This document shows positions 47,844 through 57,321 of a stretch of DNA of 64,000 nucleotides, in pieces; position 1 is the stretch's first letter; the number at the start of each line of letters is the position of its first letter. The translations under genes were made by a program, and so were the position numbers. Under the pieces are notes generated by a model. It worked only from the letters and a program-made list of their open reading frames with translations, was not told the origin of the DNA and made no database searches. The stretch comes from Tsuneonella rigui (lineage in GTDB: Bacteria > Pseudomonadota > Alphaproteobacteria > Sphingomonadales > Sphingomonadaceae). The stretch covers positions 1 to 64,000 of the forward strand of contig NZ_RSEL01000018.1 in assembly GCF_003958625.1 (NCBI RefSeq). The letters run 5' to 3'.

Positions 47844-49700
47844 TCAGCTCATCTTCTTGAACAACCAGGAGAATGTCGCTCCGGCGCGCGGCGCGAGGCC
47901 CTGGATCACCAGCTGCTCGATCGGCTGTGGGCGGCCCTGGCCGTCGACCCACAGGCTTTCCTCGACCGACAGCGTCACACCCTCACCCAGCTCGCCGCAG
48001 CGGAACTGCCAGTAGCTGCCGTCGGGCAGCGCGAGGCCGGCGCCGCGGCCGTTCTGCGTCAGCCCGAGTTCGATCCCGGGGCCGATGTGGAAGCGGATCG
48101 CGAAGGCGATCTTGCCGCGCTTGCCCTTCTTGCCCGCGGGCACCAGCAGGTCGTCGCCGCGCAGCTCGCTGCCGTCGTCGCGCAATGTGAGGATGCGGCG
48201 ATGGAGCAGGCCATGCCTCGCTGCATAGCCGTCATGGCTCGCCTCCAGCCGGGTCGCCCCGCCGTTCTCGAGTGCGAGAACGCGGCGATCGATCTCGACC
48301 TCGCCGACGCCCGCGCCGAGCTTTCCGTTTAGGACCACCGCGGTCGAGTTGGCATCGCCCAGCGTCATCGTAGAGTGCGCCGCGGTCGCGCGCAGGCCCT
48401 GCTCGATGCGCGCCGGGACGAGACCGCCGGCAAACGCCGCACCCCCGCAGTTGACCACGATCCGCTGGGGACCGTGGCTGAATTCGAACGCGAGGGTGGA
48501 GGCGCAGCCGCTGCGCGCGTGCTTGGCGAGCGGCGGAGGGGCTGCATCGAACTGCAGCACCGCTTTCCCCCCGGTCGCACGCTGGTAGCCCCACTGGCGC
48601 GCGTCCTTGAGCGGCCGGGTGCGCACGCCGCTCGCCGAGACCAGCGCGGCGATTCGCTCGGCCGAAACCGCCCCCGCGCCCTGCCACGAGCCCAATCCAC
48701 CGTCGCCGTGCGTCAGCGCCAGCAGCGGCGGCACCAGCATCCCCAGCATCGCCTCGATCGCCTGCGGAGGCTCGCGCCGCACGGCGCGGTAGGCGGCCTT
48801 CAACTCGACCAGCAGCGCGATCGCCTCGGCCTGGGCGAGCGGGCTGCGGGAGAGCACGCCGCCGTCATCGGCCACCAGCTCGCCCAGCGCGCGGACCAGG
48901 CCCGCCTCGCCGAACAGCCGGCGCGGCTTGCCGTCGGGCAGGAGCAGCCCGGCAGCGACGATCGCGCACCAGCCGGCGACTTCGCCGAGGCCGTCATTGG
49001 CCTTGCCGACGTTGCGGTCGAGCCAGCGCGCGGTCTCGCTCATCGCCCTCAGCGCCTTCGAACGCAGCCGCGCATCCTGCCCCGAGAGGATCAGCGGGGC
49101 GTGGACTAGCCAGCCGAGCAGGCGCAGCCCCGTGTTCTCGACGCTCCACGCCGCGCCCGCCTTGCGTGGCGACACGCCACCCACTCTTGGATTGGCGGCG
49201 AGCCAGGCGGTGAGCACCCGCTCGGCGGTCGCAGTGCATTGCTCGCGCGGGGCGGAGGCGCACAAGTCGCGCAGCCAGGTGAAGCCGTGGACGGTGCGCT
49301 CGAACGGCGGGGTCAGCCGGGCGTTCGGGCCGAAGTCCATCTGGGTGATTGGCGCCTTGACCCCGTAGACCAGGAAATGCCCGGCCCGCAGTGCCACTCC
49401 GGCGGCGCGGTCGCCCGCCAGCGGGCTCTCGACGGTCGCCAGCAGGCGCGCCTTGGCCGGTTTGCCGAAGGGGCGGGTGAGGCTCGCCCCAGAAAAGCCC
49501 ATGCGATAGGCGAGCCGGATCAGCGCTTCGCCCGCGCCGACCGACGGCGGGGAAAAATCGGCAATCGCCAGCGCGCGGCCGGGCTCGATCAGTTCGCTCG
49601 GCGCCTCGGCCACTTGCGGCTCGGGACGATCGTGGAGCGGGATCGCGCGCGTCTCGGGCTGGTGAGTGGTTCGCCGGGCGGTGACGGCAGCCTCGGCCAC
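47844..49700 (-). CDS. Heparinase II/III-family protein
   Basis: A 618-aa protein with an N-terminal alpha-helical toroid (~60-330) and a C-terminal beta-sandwich (~370-600). The region LGWLVHAPLILSGQDARLR and WLDRNVGKANDGLGEVAGW covers the helical catalytic part, and GCASTLAFEFSHGPQRIVVNCG the start of the sandwich. Heparinase II/III folds are polysaccharide lyases, but in alphaproteobacteria this gene sits conserved near purH/rpe and its substrate is not known. It starts at GTG one base after the rpe stop. Confidence 0.83.
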   Translation of the reverse strand: MAEAAVTARRTTHQPETRAIPLHDRPEPQVAEAPSELIEPGRALAIADFSPPSVGAGEALIRLAYRMGFSGASLTRPFGKPAKARLLATVESPLAGDRAAGVALRAGHFLVYGVKAPITQMDFGPNARLTPPFERTVHGFTWLRDLCASAPREQCTATAERVLTAWLAANPRVGGVSPRKAGAAWSVENTGLRLLGWLVHAPLILSGQDARLRSKALRAMSETARWLDRNVGKANDGLGEVAGWCAIVAAGLLLPDGKPRRLFGEAGLVRALGELVADDGGVLSRSPLAQAEAIALLVELKAAYRAVRREPPQAIEAMLGMLVPPLLALTHGDGGLGSWQGAGAVSAERIAALVSASGVRTRPLKDARQWGYQRATGGKAVLQFDAAPPPLAKHARSGCASTLAFEFSHGPQRIVVNCGGAAFAGGLVPARIEQGLRATAAHSTMTLGDANSTAVVLNGKLGAGVGEVEIDRRVLALENGGATRLEASHDGYAARHGLLHRRILTLRDDGSELRGDDLLVPAGKKGKRGKIAFAIRFHIGPGIELGLTQNGRGAGLALPDGSYWQFRCGELGEGVTLSVEESLWVDGQGRPQPIEQLVIQGLAPRAGATFSWLFKKMS

Positions 49701-49701
49701 C

Positions 49702-50364
49702 TTACGCCTCGCCCTTCAGCGCGGCGATGTTGGCGGCGTAGCGATCGGGTCCGCCCTTGAAGGTCGCCGAGCCGGCGACGAGCACATCCGCCCCGGCGTC
49801 GACGCATTGGCGCGCGGTGACCGCATCGACCCCGCCGTCGACCTCGAGGTGGATCGACCGGCCGGCCTTGTCGATCATCTTCCTCACCGCCTCGATCTTG
49901 CGGAGCTGGTTCGAAATGAAGCTCTGCCCGCCGAAGCCGGGGTTGACGCTCATCACCAGGACCAGGTCGATATCGTCGATCAGGTAATCGAGCATCTTGG
50001 CCGGGGTCGCCGGGTTGAGGCTGATGCCGGCCTGCTTCCCCAGTGCCTTGATCGCTTGCACCGTGCGGTGCACGTGCGGGCCGGCCTCTGGATGGACGGT
50101 TATGATGTCGGCGCCAGCTTCCGCGAACGATTCCAGCCACATATCGACCGGGCTGACCATCAGGTGGACGTCGAACGGCTTGGTCGTTTGCGGGCGCAGC
50201 GCCTTCACCACGCCGGGGCCGATGGTGAGGTTGGGGACGAAATGCCCGTCCATCACGTCGACGTGGATCCAGTCGGCGCCGGCGGCGTCGATCGCGCGCA
50301 CCTCTTCGCCGAGCCGGGCGAAGTCGGCCGACAGGATCGATGGGCTGATCAACGGGCGGGCCAT
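49702..50364 (-). CDS. rpe: Ribulose-phosphate 3-epimerase
   Basis: Interconverts ribulose- and xylulose-5-phosphate in the pentose phosphate pathway. The 220-aa TIM barrel begins [20 protein letters not shown], with [19 protein letters not shown] (metal His and Asp) near residue 32, [20 protein letters not shown] and [15 protein letters not shown] near 135, and [12 protein letters not shown] near 170. The ATG at 50364 gives the standard N terminus. Confidence 0.96.
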   Translation of the reverse strand: MARPLISPSILSADFARLGEEVRAIDAAGADWIHVDVMDGHFVPNLTIGPGVVKALRPQTTKPFDVHLMVSPVDMWLESFAEAGADIITVHPEAGPHVHRTVQAIKALGKQAGISLNPATPAKMLDYLIDDIDLVLVMSVNPGFGGQSFISNQLRKIEAVRKMIDKAGRSIHLEVDGGVDAVTARQCVDAGADVLVAGSATFKGGPDRYAANIAALKGEA

Positions 50365-50586
50365 GGGCGGCCTTTGCGCTCCTCGGGAGATGCCTTTCAA
50401 GCGCTTAACCATCGCCTTCCGAGGCGCACAAGCGATTCAACCTGCCTTTTCCACGAGGTCGGCGGGCAAATTCTTCGATTGTCCCGATTAAGGGCAAATT
50501 CAGGCCACCGCTGGCAACTGCGCGCTCAATCCCCGGGGCCACCCCTTTCGCGCCGATGCCTTGAGCCGCGCACCTTGCCCCGCCAT

Positions 50587-51093
50587 ATGGACGGACCCAT
50601 GACCTTGCGTACGCCTCGCCTTCCCCTCAGCATGATCGCGCTCGGCGCGCTGGCGCTCGGCGCGGCGGTGCCGCTGCATGCACAGTACCGGCAGACGATC
50701 GGCAACAACATGGCGACGTGCCGCGGCAACGGGCCGGCGGTGCTGGTCACGGTCGATGGGGTGAAGGCGTCGAAGGGCCGGATCCGCGTGCAGAGCTACC
50801 GCGCCAACGCCGCCGACTGGCTCAAGAAGGGCCGGTGGATCAATCGCATCGATTCCGCCGCGCGTGCCGGGACCATGACCTTCTGCGTGCCGGTGCCGAG
50901 CTCCGGCAGTTACGGCATCGCGGTGCGCCACGACCTCGACGGCGACGGCGAGACCGACCTGTCGAGCGACGGCGGCGGCATGTCGAACAACCCTTCGATC
51001 AACATCTTCAACCTCGGCAAGCCGAGCTACACGAAGACGGCGATCTCGGTCGACGGGGTCAAGTCGATCCGCATCAAGATGCGCTACATGTAG
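50587..51093 (+). CDS. DUF2141 secreted protein
   Basis: A 168-aa protein with a signal peptide ending near PLHAQY. The DUF2141 beta-sandwich follows: LVTVDGVKASKGRIRVQSY, GSYGIAVRHDLDGDGETDLS, NIFNLGKPSYTKTAISVDG and the terminal IRIKMRYM. A second start ATG lies at 50599; neither has a clear ribosome site. A paralogue lies at 59585. Function is unknown; the fold is periplasmic or outer-membrane associated. The two bases after the stop separate it from a convergent gene. Confidence 0.83.
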   Translation: MDGPMTLRTPRLPLSMIALGALALGAAVPLHAQYRQTIGNNMATCRGNGPAVLVTVDGVKASKGRIRVQSYRANAADWLKKGRWINRIDSAARAGTMTFCVPVPSSGSYGIAVRHDLDGDGETDLSSDGGGMSNNPSINIFNLGKPSYTKTAISVDGVKSIRIKMRYM

Positions 51094-51094
51094 G

Positions 51095-51982
51095 CTACTT
51101 GCGGGCGCGCCAGACCCGCCACAGCACGGCGGGCGCCGCGAGCACCGGGTGCTTCTCGCGCCACGGGGTGAGCTCGACCGGAACGCCGGTGTGCCGCTCG
51201 ATCTTCCACGCGGCATAGCGCGCCGCGCCGTCGAAGGTGGTGCTCGCCTTGACCAGCCGCAGCAGGTTCAATGGCTTGCCGAGCCGGGTGCGGGTGCGCC
51301 ACCAGCGTGCGATTTCGGCGCGCGTGTAAGGCGACAGGGTGGGCGACAGGACCTCGCCGTCGCGCTCGAACGCAATTCCTTGCGCTTCCCACGCGAGCGG
51401 TAGCAGCCCGTCAAAGTGGCCGGCGTTGACTGACAGGATATCGTTCTCCCGGCCCGGCTTCTCGACCCGGAATTCAGCCTGATACGTCGCGCGGAATAGC
51501 GCCCGCCAATACTCTTCGGCACGGCCCTTGGCTGGCCCGAGCGCTGCTGCCAGACGCGCCGCCGTCTGCGCCGCACCCGCGACCGCCGAACTGACCTCGC
51601 GCCGCGCCGCGTCGTCCGCCGCCCACGCCAGTGCGGAGGGCTGGACGAACCGCGCCCAGATCGTCGTGTCGCGCGATTCCCCGCGCGCCGCGCGGACGAA
51701 GGTCTCCACCGCCATCGTCGCGATCTTCGCGCGCAGGGTCACGCCGTCGATGGTCCATTCGCGGTACGACACGCGCGGCCAGATCCGCTCCACCTGCGGT
51801 CCAGGCAGGAGGACGTAAAAGTCGAGCACCCCCTCGAGCGATCCCGTGCGCAGGTTCGAACCGTAGAACAGCACCGCCCGCGCGCCCGCGTCGCGCCCCA
51901 GCTCCCCGGCGATCGCGCGGACCTGCGGCACGACGGCCGCATCGAGCGCGGCCGCGATGCGATCGTCGAGCGCCTCGCTCAT
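51095..51982 (-). CDS. Nucleotidyltransferase-fold protein, possibly Tam41-like CDP-diacylglycerol synthase
   Basis: A 295-aa cytosolic protein. Residues ~36-58 (AVLFYGSNLRTGSLEGVLDF) carry the GS..D.D-like core of nucleotidyltransferases. Later blocks are RAKIATMAVETFVRAARG, TTIWARFVQPSALAWA and EYWRALFRATYQAEFRVE. The GS motif, central helical region and a C-terminal YxxE block recall Tam41/Mmp37 proteins that make CDP-diacylglycerol. The neighbour (four-base overlap) is a diacylglycerol-kinase-type enzyme that would supply phosphatidic acid. The assignment is an inference from motif and context. Confidence 0.55.
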   Translation of the reverse strand: MSEALDDRIAAALDAAVVPQVRAIAGELGRDAGARAVLFYGSNLRTGSLEGVLDFYVLLPGPQVERIWPRVSYREWTIDGVTLRAKIATMAVETFVRAARGESRDTTIWARFVQPSALAWAADDAARREVSSAVAGAAQTAARLAAALGPAKGRAEEYWRALFRATYQAEFRVEKPGRENDILSVNAGHFDGLLPLAWEAQGIAFERDGEVLSPTLSPYTRAEIARWWRTRTRLGKPLNLLRLVKASTTFDGAARYAAWKIERHTGVPVELTPWREKHPVLAAPAVLWRVWRARK

Positions 51983-52953
51983 GGCACCACGAACGTGAGC
52001 GGCGGGCCCTGGGTGATCTCGTACGAGCCTTCGGGAAATGCCTCGCCGTCGAGGATGAACCGCCCGCCGAGATCGAGCAGGATGCGGTCGGTCTCGCACC
52101 GGTGCAGGCCGAGCCGTTCAAGCAGCGGCCGGTCCCAGCCGCAGGCGATCATCGGGATCAGCGCCATCAGCCGCCGGCGCGGGTGATCGATCACCCCGAG
52201 CTTCAATCCCGTGCGGTCCCCGAACGGCTTCATCCCGAACGAAAAGGCTTCGAGCGTGGCCGCCAGCAGCATCGCCCGCCGCGCCGGATCGCCCTTCGCG
52301 CTGCGCGGCAACTCGTGCGCGTCCTGGCCGACCCGCACCCGCATCGACGCGCCGCGCCGCCACAAGTTGCGATCGGTCCCGAAGATCGTCTGCAAGACAC
52401 CCCAGGCAGCGGTTGCGCCGATGGCGAGGCTGTCGAACGCACCCAGCCGGTGCGCGTCCTGTCCGGCACTGACCGCGACCGTGAACAGTCCTGCGCCGAA
52501 CACGAACCCGACCAGCTCGCCGCCGTTCTCGACATCGCGCACCACTAGCGGGCGCCGCACCACTCGCTCGCCGTCGCGGATGGCGTCGATCGCCTCGGCC
52601 AGCGTCCAGTGCTTCGGCGCGCCGAGATCGACGTTGAGCGCGTTGGTCTTGCCCGCCGGCACCAATGCGAGCAGCGGCCAGCGGTCGCCGAACACCGGCA
52701 TCCCCGCGGTGAGCACGTCGCGCACGGTCCCGTCGCCGCCGCTGATAGCGATGCACTCGACCCGCTGCTCGGCGAATCCGGCCAGCACCGCGCGCAGCTC
52801 GCCGCGCTTGGCGGGGGAGGCGACGATGACGTTGGGGAGCGCGTGCGCCGCATCGACCACCTTGCGGTTGCGGTGGCTGCGCGGGTTGAAAATCACCCCC
52901 ACCTTGGGCTCGGCCTTCGGCGAGTTCGGCAGTTCGGACGGCGCGGGCAGCAT
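51979..52953 (-). CDS. Diacylglycerol kinase/lipid kinase family protein
   Basis: A 324-aa DAGK_cat-type kinase. VGVIFNPRSHRNR opens the nucleotide-binding lobe, ECIAISGGDGTVRDVLTAG (~75-90) is the GGDGT signature, and LALVPAGKTNALNVDLG is a variant of the GTxND motif. The C-terminal lobe (RPLVVRDVENGGELVGFVFG, FGMKPFGDRTGLKLG) completes the fold. It likely phosphorylates diacylglycerol or another long-chain lipid alcohol. Its stop overlaps the start of the nucleotidyltransferase gene. Confidence 0.85.
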   Translation of the reverse strand: MLPAPSELPNSPKAEPKVGVIFNPRSHRNRKVVDAAHALPNVIVASPAKRGELRAVLAGFAEQRVECIAISGGDGTVRDVLTAGMPVFGDRWPLLALVPAGKTNALNVDLGAPKHWTLAEAIDAIRDGERVVRRPLVVRDVENGGELVGFVFGAGLFTVAVSAGQDAHRLGAFDSLAIGATAAWGVLQTIFGTDRNLWRRGASMRVRVGQDAHELPRSAKGDPARRAMLLAATLEAFSFGMKPFGDRTGLKLGVIDHPRRRLMALIPMIACGWDRPLLERLGLHRCETDRILLDLGGRFILDGEAFPEGSYEITQGPPLTFVVP

Positions 52954-53040
52954 GCCCCCCGCGCCTTAGCCGCGCCGCCGAACGCGCACCACCATACTTT
53001 TGCTGTCCTACAGCCCGCCACCCGCGCTAGCGTGCGCGCC

Positions 53041-54237
53041 ATGCTGCATCCGAACCTGCTCGATTCGGCGCGCGCGATCTCGGACCGGATCGTTTCGCTG
53101 CGCCGCGCCATCCACGCCGAGCCCGAGCTGGGCCTCGAGACTCCCAAGACGCTGGCCAAGGTGCGCGCAGCGCTCGCCAACCTGCCATTGGAATGGCGCG
53201 AGGGCGGCAGCACGACGGGCGCGGTCGCGACGCTCAAGGGTGCCAAACCCGGTCGCCGCGTGCTGCTGCGCGGCGACATGGACGCGCTGCCGATGGACGA
53301 GCACACCGGGCTCGACTTCGCTTCGACAACGCCGGGCCGGATGCATTCGTGCGGCCACGATACCCATACTGCGATGCTCGCGGGAGCGGCCGAACTGCTG
53401 TGCGCGCGCCGCGAGGAGCTGGCGGGCGAAGTCCAGTTCATGTTCCAGCCGGGCGAGGAAGGCTTCCATGGCGCGAAGCACATGCTGGAAGACGGGCTGA
53501 TCGATCCGCTGCCCGAAGCCGCCTTCGCGCTCCACATCATGCCCAATTCGCGCCACGGCATCGTCGCGGGCCGCGCGGGCGCGCTGATGGCGAGCGCCGA
53601 CCAGCTCGATATCGTGGTCGAAGGGCGCGGCGGTCACGCCTCGATGCCGCACGACACGCTCGACCCGGTGCCCGCCGCCTGCGCGATCGTCACCGCGCTG
53701 CAGGCGCTGGTCACCCGCCGCTTCAACGCCGCCGACGCGGTGGTGATCACGGTGACAATGATCGAGGCTGGGACCGCGCACAACGTGATCCCCGACGGGG
53801 TCGCCCTCCGTGGTACGATCCGCACGCTGACCCCGCGCAACCGCGACACCGTCCACCGCCTGATCGCCGAGACCGCGCAAGGGGTCGCGGCGGGCTATGG
53901 CGTCGAGGCCAAGGTTACCGTCACCCCCGGCTTTCCGGTGACGATGTGCGATCCGCGCGCGGTGGCGATCGGGCAAGAGGTCGCCAGCGGCCTGTTCGGC
54001 GAGCAGGACTGGGTCACCCTCCCCGCGCCGATCATGGGCGCGGAGGACTTCTCCTACGTGCTCGAGGCGGTGCCGGGAGCGATGTTCTTCCTCGGCGTGG
54101 CACGTGAGGGTGACGATTACCGCAACGCCTGCGCGATCCACTCGCCGCGCATGTTCGTCGACGAGGCGGCCCTCCCGCGCGGCAGCGCGGTGCTTGCGGG
54201 ATGTGCGTTGCGGTTCTTGGAGCGCGGGTTCGACTAA
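53041..54237 (+). CDS. M20 family amidohydrolase (hippurate-hydrolase/ILL type)
   Basis: A 398-aa zinc amidohydrolase. It has LRRAIHAEPELGLETPKT at the N terminus, metal ligands in LRGDMDALPMDEHTGLDF and HSCGHDTHTAMLAGAA (~105-120), FMFQPGEEGFHGAKHM (~140) and FALHIMPN. The lid domain is around GRGGHASMPHDTLDPVPA. It probably cleaves N-acyl amino acids or amino-acid conjugates. The start at 53041 is the first ATG consistent with the family; the larger upstream frame is antisense to the lipid kinase. Confidence 0.9.
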   Translation: MLHPNLLDSARAISDRIVSLRRAIHAEPELGLETPKTLAKVRAALANLPLEWREGGSTTGAVATLKGAKPGRRVLLRGDMDALPMDEHTGLDFASTTPGRMHSCGHDTHTAMLAGAAELLCARREELAGEVQFMFQPGEEGFHGAKHMLEDGLIDPLPEAAFALHIMPNSRHGIVAGRAGALMASADQLDIVVEGRGGHASMPHDTLDPVPAACAIVTALQALVTRRFNAADAVVITVTMIEAGTAHNVIPDGVALRGTIRTLTPRNRDTVHRLIAETAQGVAAGYGVEAKVTVTPGFPVTMCDPRAVAIGQEVASGLFGEQDWVTLPAPIMGAEDFSYVLEAVPGAMFFLGVAREGDDYRNACAIHSPRMFVDEAALPRGSAVLAGCALRFLERGFD

Positions 54238-54263
54238 CTCCTGACCCCAGCCCGCAAACTCTA

Positions 54264-54352
54264 CGTCACCCCGGACTTGATCCGGGGTGGTGCATCCTTC
54301 CAGCGCCGCACCTCAAGAAAAGCACTGGCCCGGATCAGGTCCGGGCCGACGA
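54264..54352. repeat. Dispersed double-hairpin palindromic repeat, copy 4
   Basis: Opens CGTCACCCCGG, with arms CCCCGGACTTGATCCGGGG and GGCCCGGATC..GGTCCGGGCC, closing CCGACGA. Same orientation as the copy at 9922. It lies between the amidohydrolase stop and the ligase operator. Confidence 0.87.
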
Positions 54353-54373
54353 ACGAGGGAATCGCCTCGGCCG

Positions 54374-54395
54374 CTGTTATCACTTGCGATAACAG
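54374..54395. promoter_or_regulatory. Perfect inverted repeat upstream of the acyl-CoA ligase gene
   Basis: CTGTTATC (54374-54381) and GATAACAG (54388-54395) flank ACTTGC. It lies about 62 bases before the ligase ATG, a good position for a TetR- or GntR-type operator. The regulator is not identified. Confidence 0.5.
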
Positions 54396-54457
54396 GTTTC
54401 TCACAGCAACTTGCCTCGCAAGATTCGCCGCAGCAGACGGCGACCAAGGAGAGGCGA

Positions 54458-55996
54458 ATGGAATACACCGACAAGTCGCGCGTGCTCGGCGACGCGCTGA
54501 CGCAATGGGCAAGCGAAACCCCCGACAACATCGCGCTGCGCGACGGCGAGGTGACGATCGACTGGACCACCTACGACCGCCACGTCACCCAGGTCGCCAA
54601 CGGCCTCGCGGCGATGGGGCTCAAGAAGGGCGATCGGGTCGCCTACCTCGGCAAGAATGGCTACCGCGCAGCCGAACTCGCACTGGCCTGCGCGCGCGCC
54701 GGAATGGTTCTGGTGCCGGTGATCTGGCGCCTCGCCCCGGCGGAGATCGAGTACATCCTCAAGGACTGCCAGGCCGCCGCGCTGTTCGTCGAGCCGCTGT
54801 TCGCGAAACAGGCCTTCGACGGCCCGCGGGTGACGATGGACGGCAGCTTCGATGCCTGGCGCGACATGCAATCGGCCGATCCGGTCACCACCCCGGTGGA
54901 AACCGGCGACGTGTTCCTGATGCTCTATACCTCGGGCACCACCGGCATGCCCAAGGGGGTCATGCTGACCCACCGCAACGCCACCGTGCTGCGGCCGATC
55001 GTGCAGGAGACCGGGCTCGGCTGGTTCACCTCGGAGCCGGGCGACGCGCTGATCCACGCGATGCCGTTCGGGCATATCGCGGGCGTCGGCTCGGTGGTCG
55101 GCGCGGCCAACGCGGGCCAGCACCTGATCATCCACACCGAGTTCGATCCCGGCCTGATCATCCGCGACATCCAGCGGCACAATGCCAAGCAGGCGTTTCT
55201 CGTCCCCGCAGCGCTCGCCATGATGCTCGACCACCCGGACGCCAAGGACGCCGATTTCTCCAACCTCCAGGGCATGGGCTACGGCGCCAGCCCGATCCCG
55301 CTCGACCTGCTCCAGCGCGGGGTCGAGCGGCTGCAGTGCGACTTCGCGCAGATGTACGGGATGACCGAGACGTTCGGCACCGTCGTCTGCCTGCGCCCCG
55401 AGGACCACGGGCCGGGCAAGGAGAAGGTCATGCGCTCGGCCGGGCAGGCGCTGCCGTCGGTTAGCCTGCGCATCCTCGACGAAGAGGGCAACGTCCTCCC
55501 GCCCGGGCAGATCGGCGAGGTGGCGATCAACAGCCCGACCAATATGGCCGGTTACTGGAACAAGCCGGAGGAAACCGCGCGCGTCCTGAGCGCAGACAAC
55601 TGGCTGCGCACCGGCGACGCCGGCATCATGGACGAGGACGGCTACCTCTACATCCAGGACCGCATCAAGGACATGATCATCTCGGGCGGCGAGAACGTCT
55701 ACCCGGCCGAGGTCGAGAGCGCGATCTATGGCCACCCGGACATCGCCGACGTTGCGGTGATCGGCGTGCCCGACGATAAGTGGGGCGAGGCGGTCAAGGC
55801 GGTGGTCGTCCGCCGCCCGGGTGCGAGCCTCGAGGCCGACGGGGTGATCTCCTACGCCCGCGAGAAGATCGCCGGATTCAAGTGCCCCAAGTCGGTCGAC
55901 TTCATCGACGCGCTGCCGCGCAACCCGTCCGGCAAGATCCTCCGCCGCGAACTGCGCGCACCCTATTGGGAAGGGCGCGAGCGGCAGGTAAACTAG
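54458..55996 (+). CDS. AMP-dependent acyl-CoA synthetase (fatty-acid-CoA ligase)
   Basis: A 512-aa adenylate-forming enzyme. The P-loop-like YTSGTTGMPKGVMLTHRN is near residue 157, the A5 motif QMYGMTETFGT near 300, the A7/A8 motifs LRTGDAGIMDEDGYLYIQDR and KDMIISGGENVYP near 390-410, and the catalytic lysine in PRNPSGKILRREL near 495. Fatty or aromatic acids are plausible substrates. AAGGAGAG precedes the ATG. Regulation by the upstream palindrome and electron disposal through etfBA are inferred. Confidence 0.9.
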   Translation: MEYTDKSRVLGDALTQWASETPDNIALRDGEVTIDWTTYDRHVTQVANGLAAMGLKKGDRVAYLGKNGYRAAELALACARAGMVLVPVIWRLAPAEIEYILKDCQAAALFVEPLFAKQAFDGPRVTMDGSFDAWRDMQSADPVTTPVETGDVFLMLYTSGTTGMPKGVMLTHRNATVLRPIVQETGLGWFTSEPGDALIHAMPFGHIAGVGSVVGAANAGQHLIIHTEFDPGLIIRDIQRHNAKQAFLVPAALAMMLDHPDAKDADFSNLQGMGYGASPIPLDLLQRGVERLQCDFAQMYGMTETFGTVVCLRPEDHGPGKEKVMRSAGQALPSVSLRILDEEGNVLPPGQIGEVAINSPTNMAGYWNKPEETARVLSADNWLRTGDAGIMDEDGYLYIQDRIKDMIISGGENVYPAEVESAIYGHPDIADVAVIGVPDDKWGEAVKAVVVRRPGASLEADGVISYAREKIAGFKCPKSVDFIDALPRNPSGKILRRELRAPYWEGRERQVN

Positions 55997-55998
55997 GG

Positions 55999-57002
55999 TC
56001 AGGCGTGCTGCAGCGTGGTGGAGTAGCGTAGCCCTTCGGGGCGCAGGTCGAGCACCGGGTTGCTGCCGACGCGCTTCAACAGCTTAGTGCCGAAGCCGCC
56101 CCGCCCGCTGGTGGTGACCGGCGGGCCGTCGCCTTCGTGCCAGGCGATCCCGATCGCGGAGCCGTCCTGCGCGATCGTCAGCGCAACGTTGCCGTGATCG
56201 TGCGACCAGGCGCCGTACTTGCAAGCGTTGGTCGCGAGCTCATGCAGCACCAGCGAGAGCGAGACGACATCCTGCCCGCCGAGCGTGAGGTCGGGGCACG
56301 ACAGGTCGAGCCTCCGGCGGTCCTGCAGGAACGGCTGGAGCGAGGAATCCACCACGTCGCGCACTTTCGCCGTCGGCCGGTCGACATGCTCGGTCAGCAG
56401 GTCGTGCGCCGAGGCCATCGCCCGCAGCCGCGCCGAAAACGCGGTCAGTTGGCCCTGGTCATTGGGCAGCGTCTGCATCGCGATCGACTGCACCACCGCG
56501 AGCGCATTCTTCAGCCGGTGGGCGAGCTCGCGGGCGAACAGCTCGGCGGTCTCGGCGTCCTTGCGCGCGGCCTCCATGCTGGCGTGGTAGTTGCGGTAGG
56601 CTTGCGTGCGGTAGAAATGCGAAGTGGTCAGCAATGACGCGGCGATGACCGCGAACCCGAGCAGCGGGATCAGCCCCGCCTCCCCCATGTCGAAGGTGAA
56701 CGGCGAGAAGAAGAAATACCACGACAGCACGCCGCCGACGATCGCGGCCGTGACACCTGCCGCAAGGCCGACGAAGGTGCCCATCAGCATGATCGCGACC
56801 ACCACCGTCAGCGTCGGCAGCTGGGTTGGCAGGATCGGCAGCGGATGGCGACCGCGAGCAGCGCGGCCGCAGCCCCCACCGGCACTTCCCACCAATGGAA
56901 CTTCGCCGGATCGCGCGACATGCGCGACGCGATCCGCACCGACAGCGGCTCACGCTTGCCGCGCGCGTCGGTGGTGCGGGTCTCCTCTGCCATCGCGCGC
57001 AT
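55999..57002 (-). pseudogene. HWE/HisKA_2-type sensor histidine kinase gene with a frameshift
   Basis: A 64-codon frame (57002 to ~56847) encodes the N terminus RIASRMSRDPAKFHWWEVP and VGAAAALLAVAIR; the frame then shifts. The downstream frame continues LPILPTQLPTLTVVVAIML (DUF4118-type TM region), then the H-box AELFARELAHRLKNALAVVQ near 56540, and the ATPase motifs LVLHELATNACKYGA and GRGGFGTKLLKR. One extra base near 56847 (CGCC-TGCCG expected, CGCTGCCG present) would give one protein of about 333 aa. Ends three bases from the ligase stop. Confidence 0.8.
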
Positions 57003-57090
57003 TTCTGCCCGAGGGCATGGCAGCGCGCAACCGCAGCGGGATAAGTGCTGGCAAGCACGAAAGCCCTTTGCTAAGCGCCCGCGCCTAGTT

Positions 57091-57162
<72 letters not shown>

Positions 57163-57167
<5 letters not shown>

Positions 57168-57210
57168 TACCGGAAGGGCCGACCGCAAGGGCGGCCCTTC
57201 CGGTATGGCG
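57163..57210. repeat. Long hairpin overlapping the tRNA-Arg CCA end
   Basis: Seventeen consecutive pairs join 57165-57181 (CCATACCGGAAGGGCCG) with 57192-57208, extended by two more on the outside. It may terminate the tRNA transcript, or be a repeat that inserted at the tRNA end. Confidence 0.75.
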
Positions 57211-57286
57211 TATCATGAAGGTTCGAAGCTAAGGTTCGGAGTCGAAGCGCCAAAGGCGCGTAGACGTGCGCAGCGAAGCGAAGCAC

Positions 57287-57301
57287 AATCCTGTCGGGTG
57301 C
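57287..57301 (+). repeat. Direct repeat of the tRNA-Arg 3' portion
   Basis: AATCCTGTCGGGTGC here matches 57149-57163 of the tRNA exactly, 138 bases downstream. This resembles an attachment-site duplication. Confidence 0.7.
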
Positions 57302-57321
57302 CCGCGGCCTCCCCAGCAATC

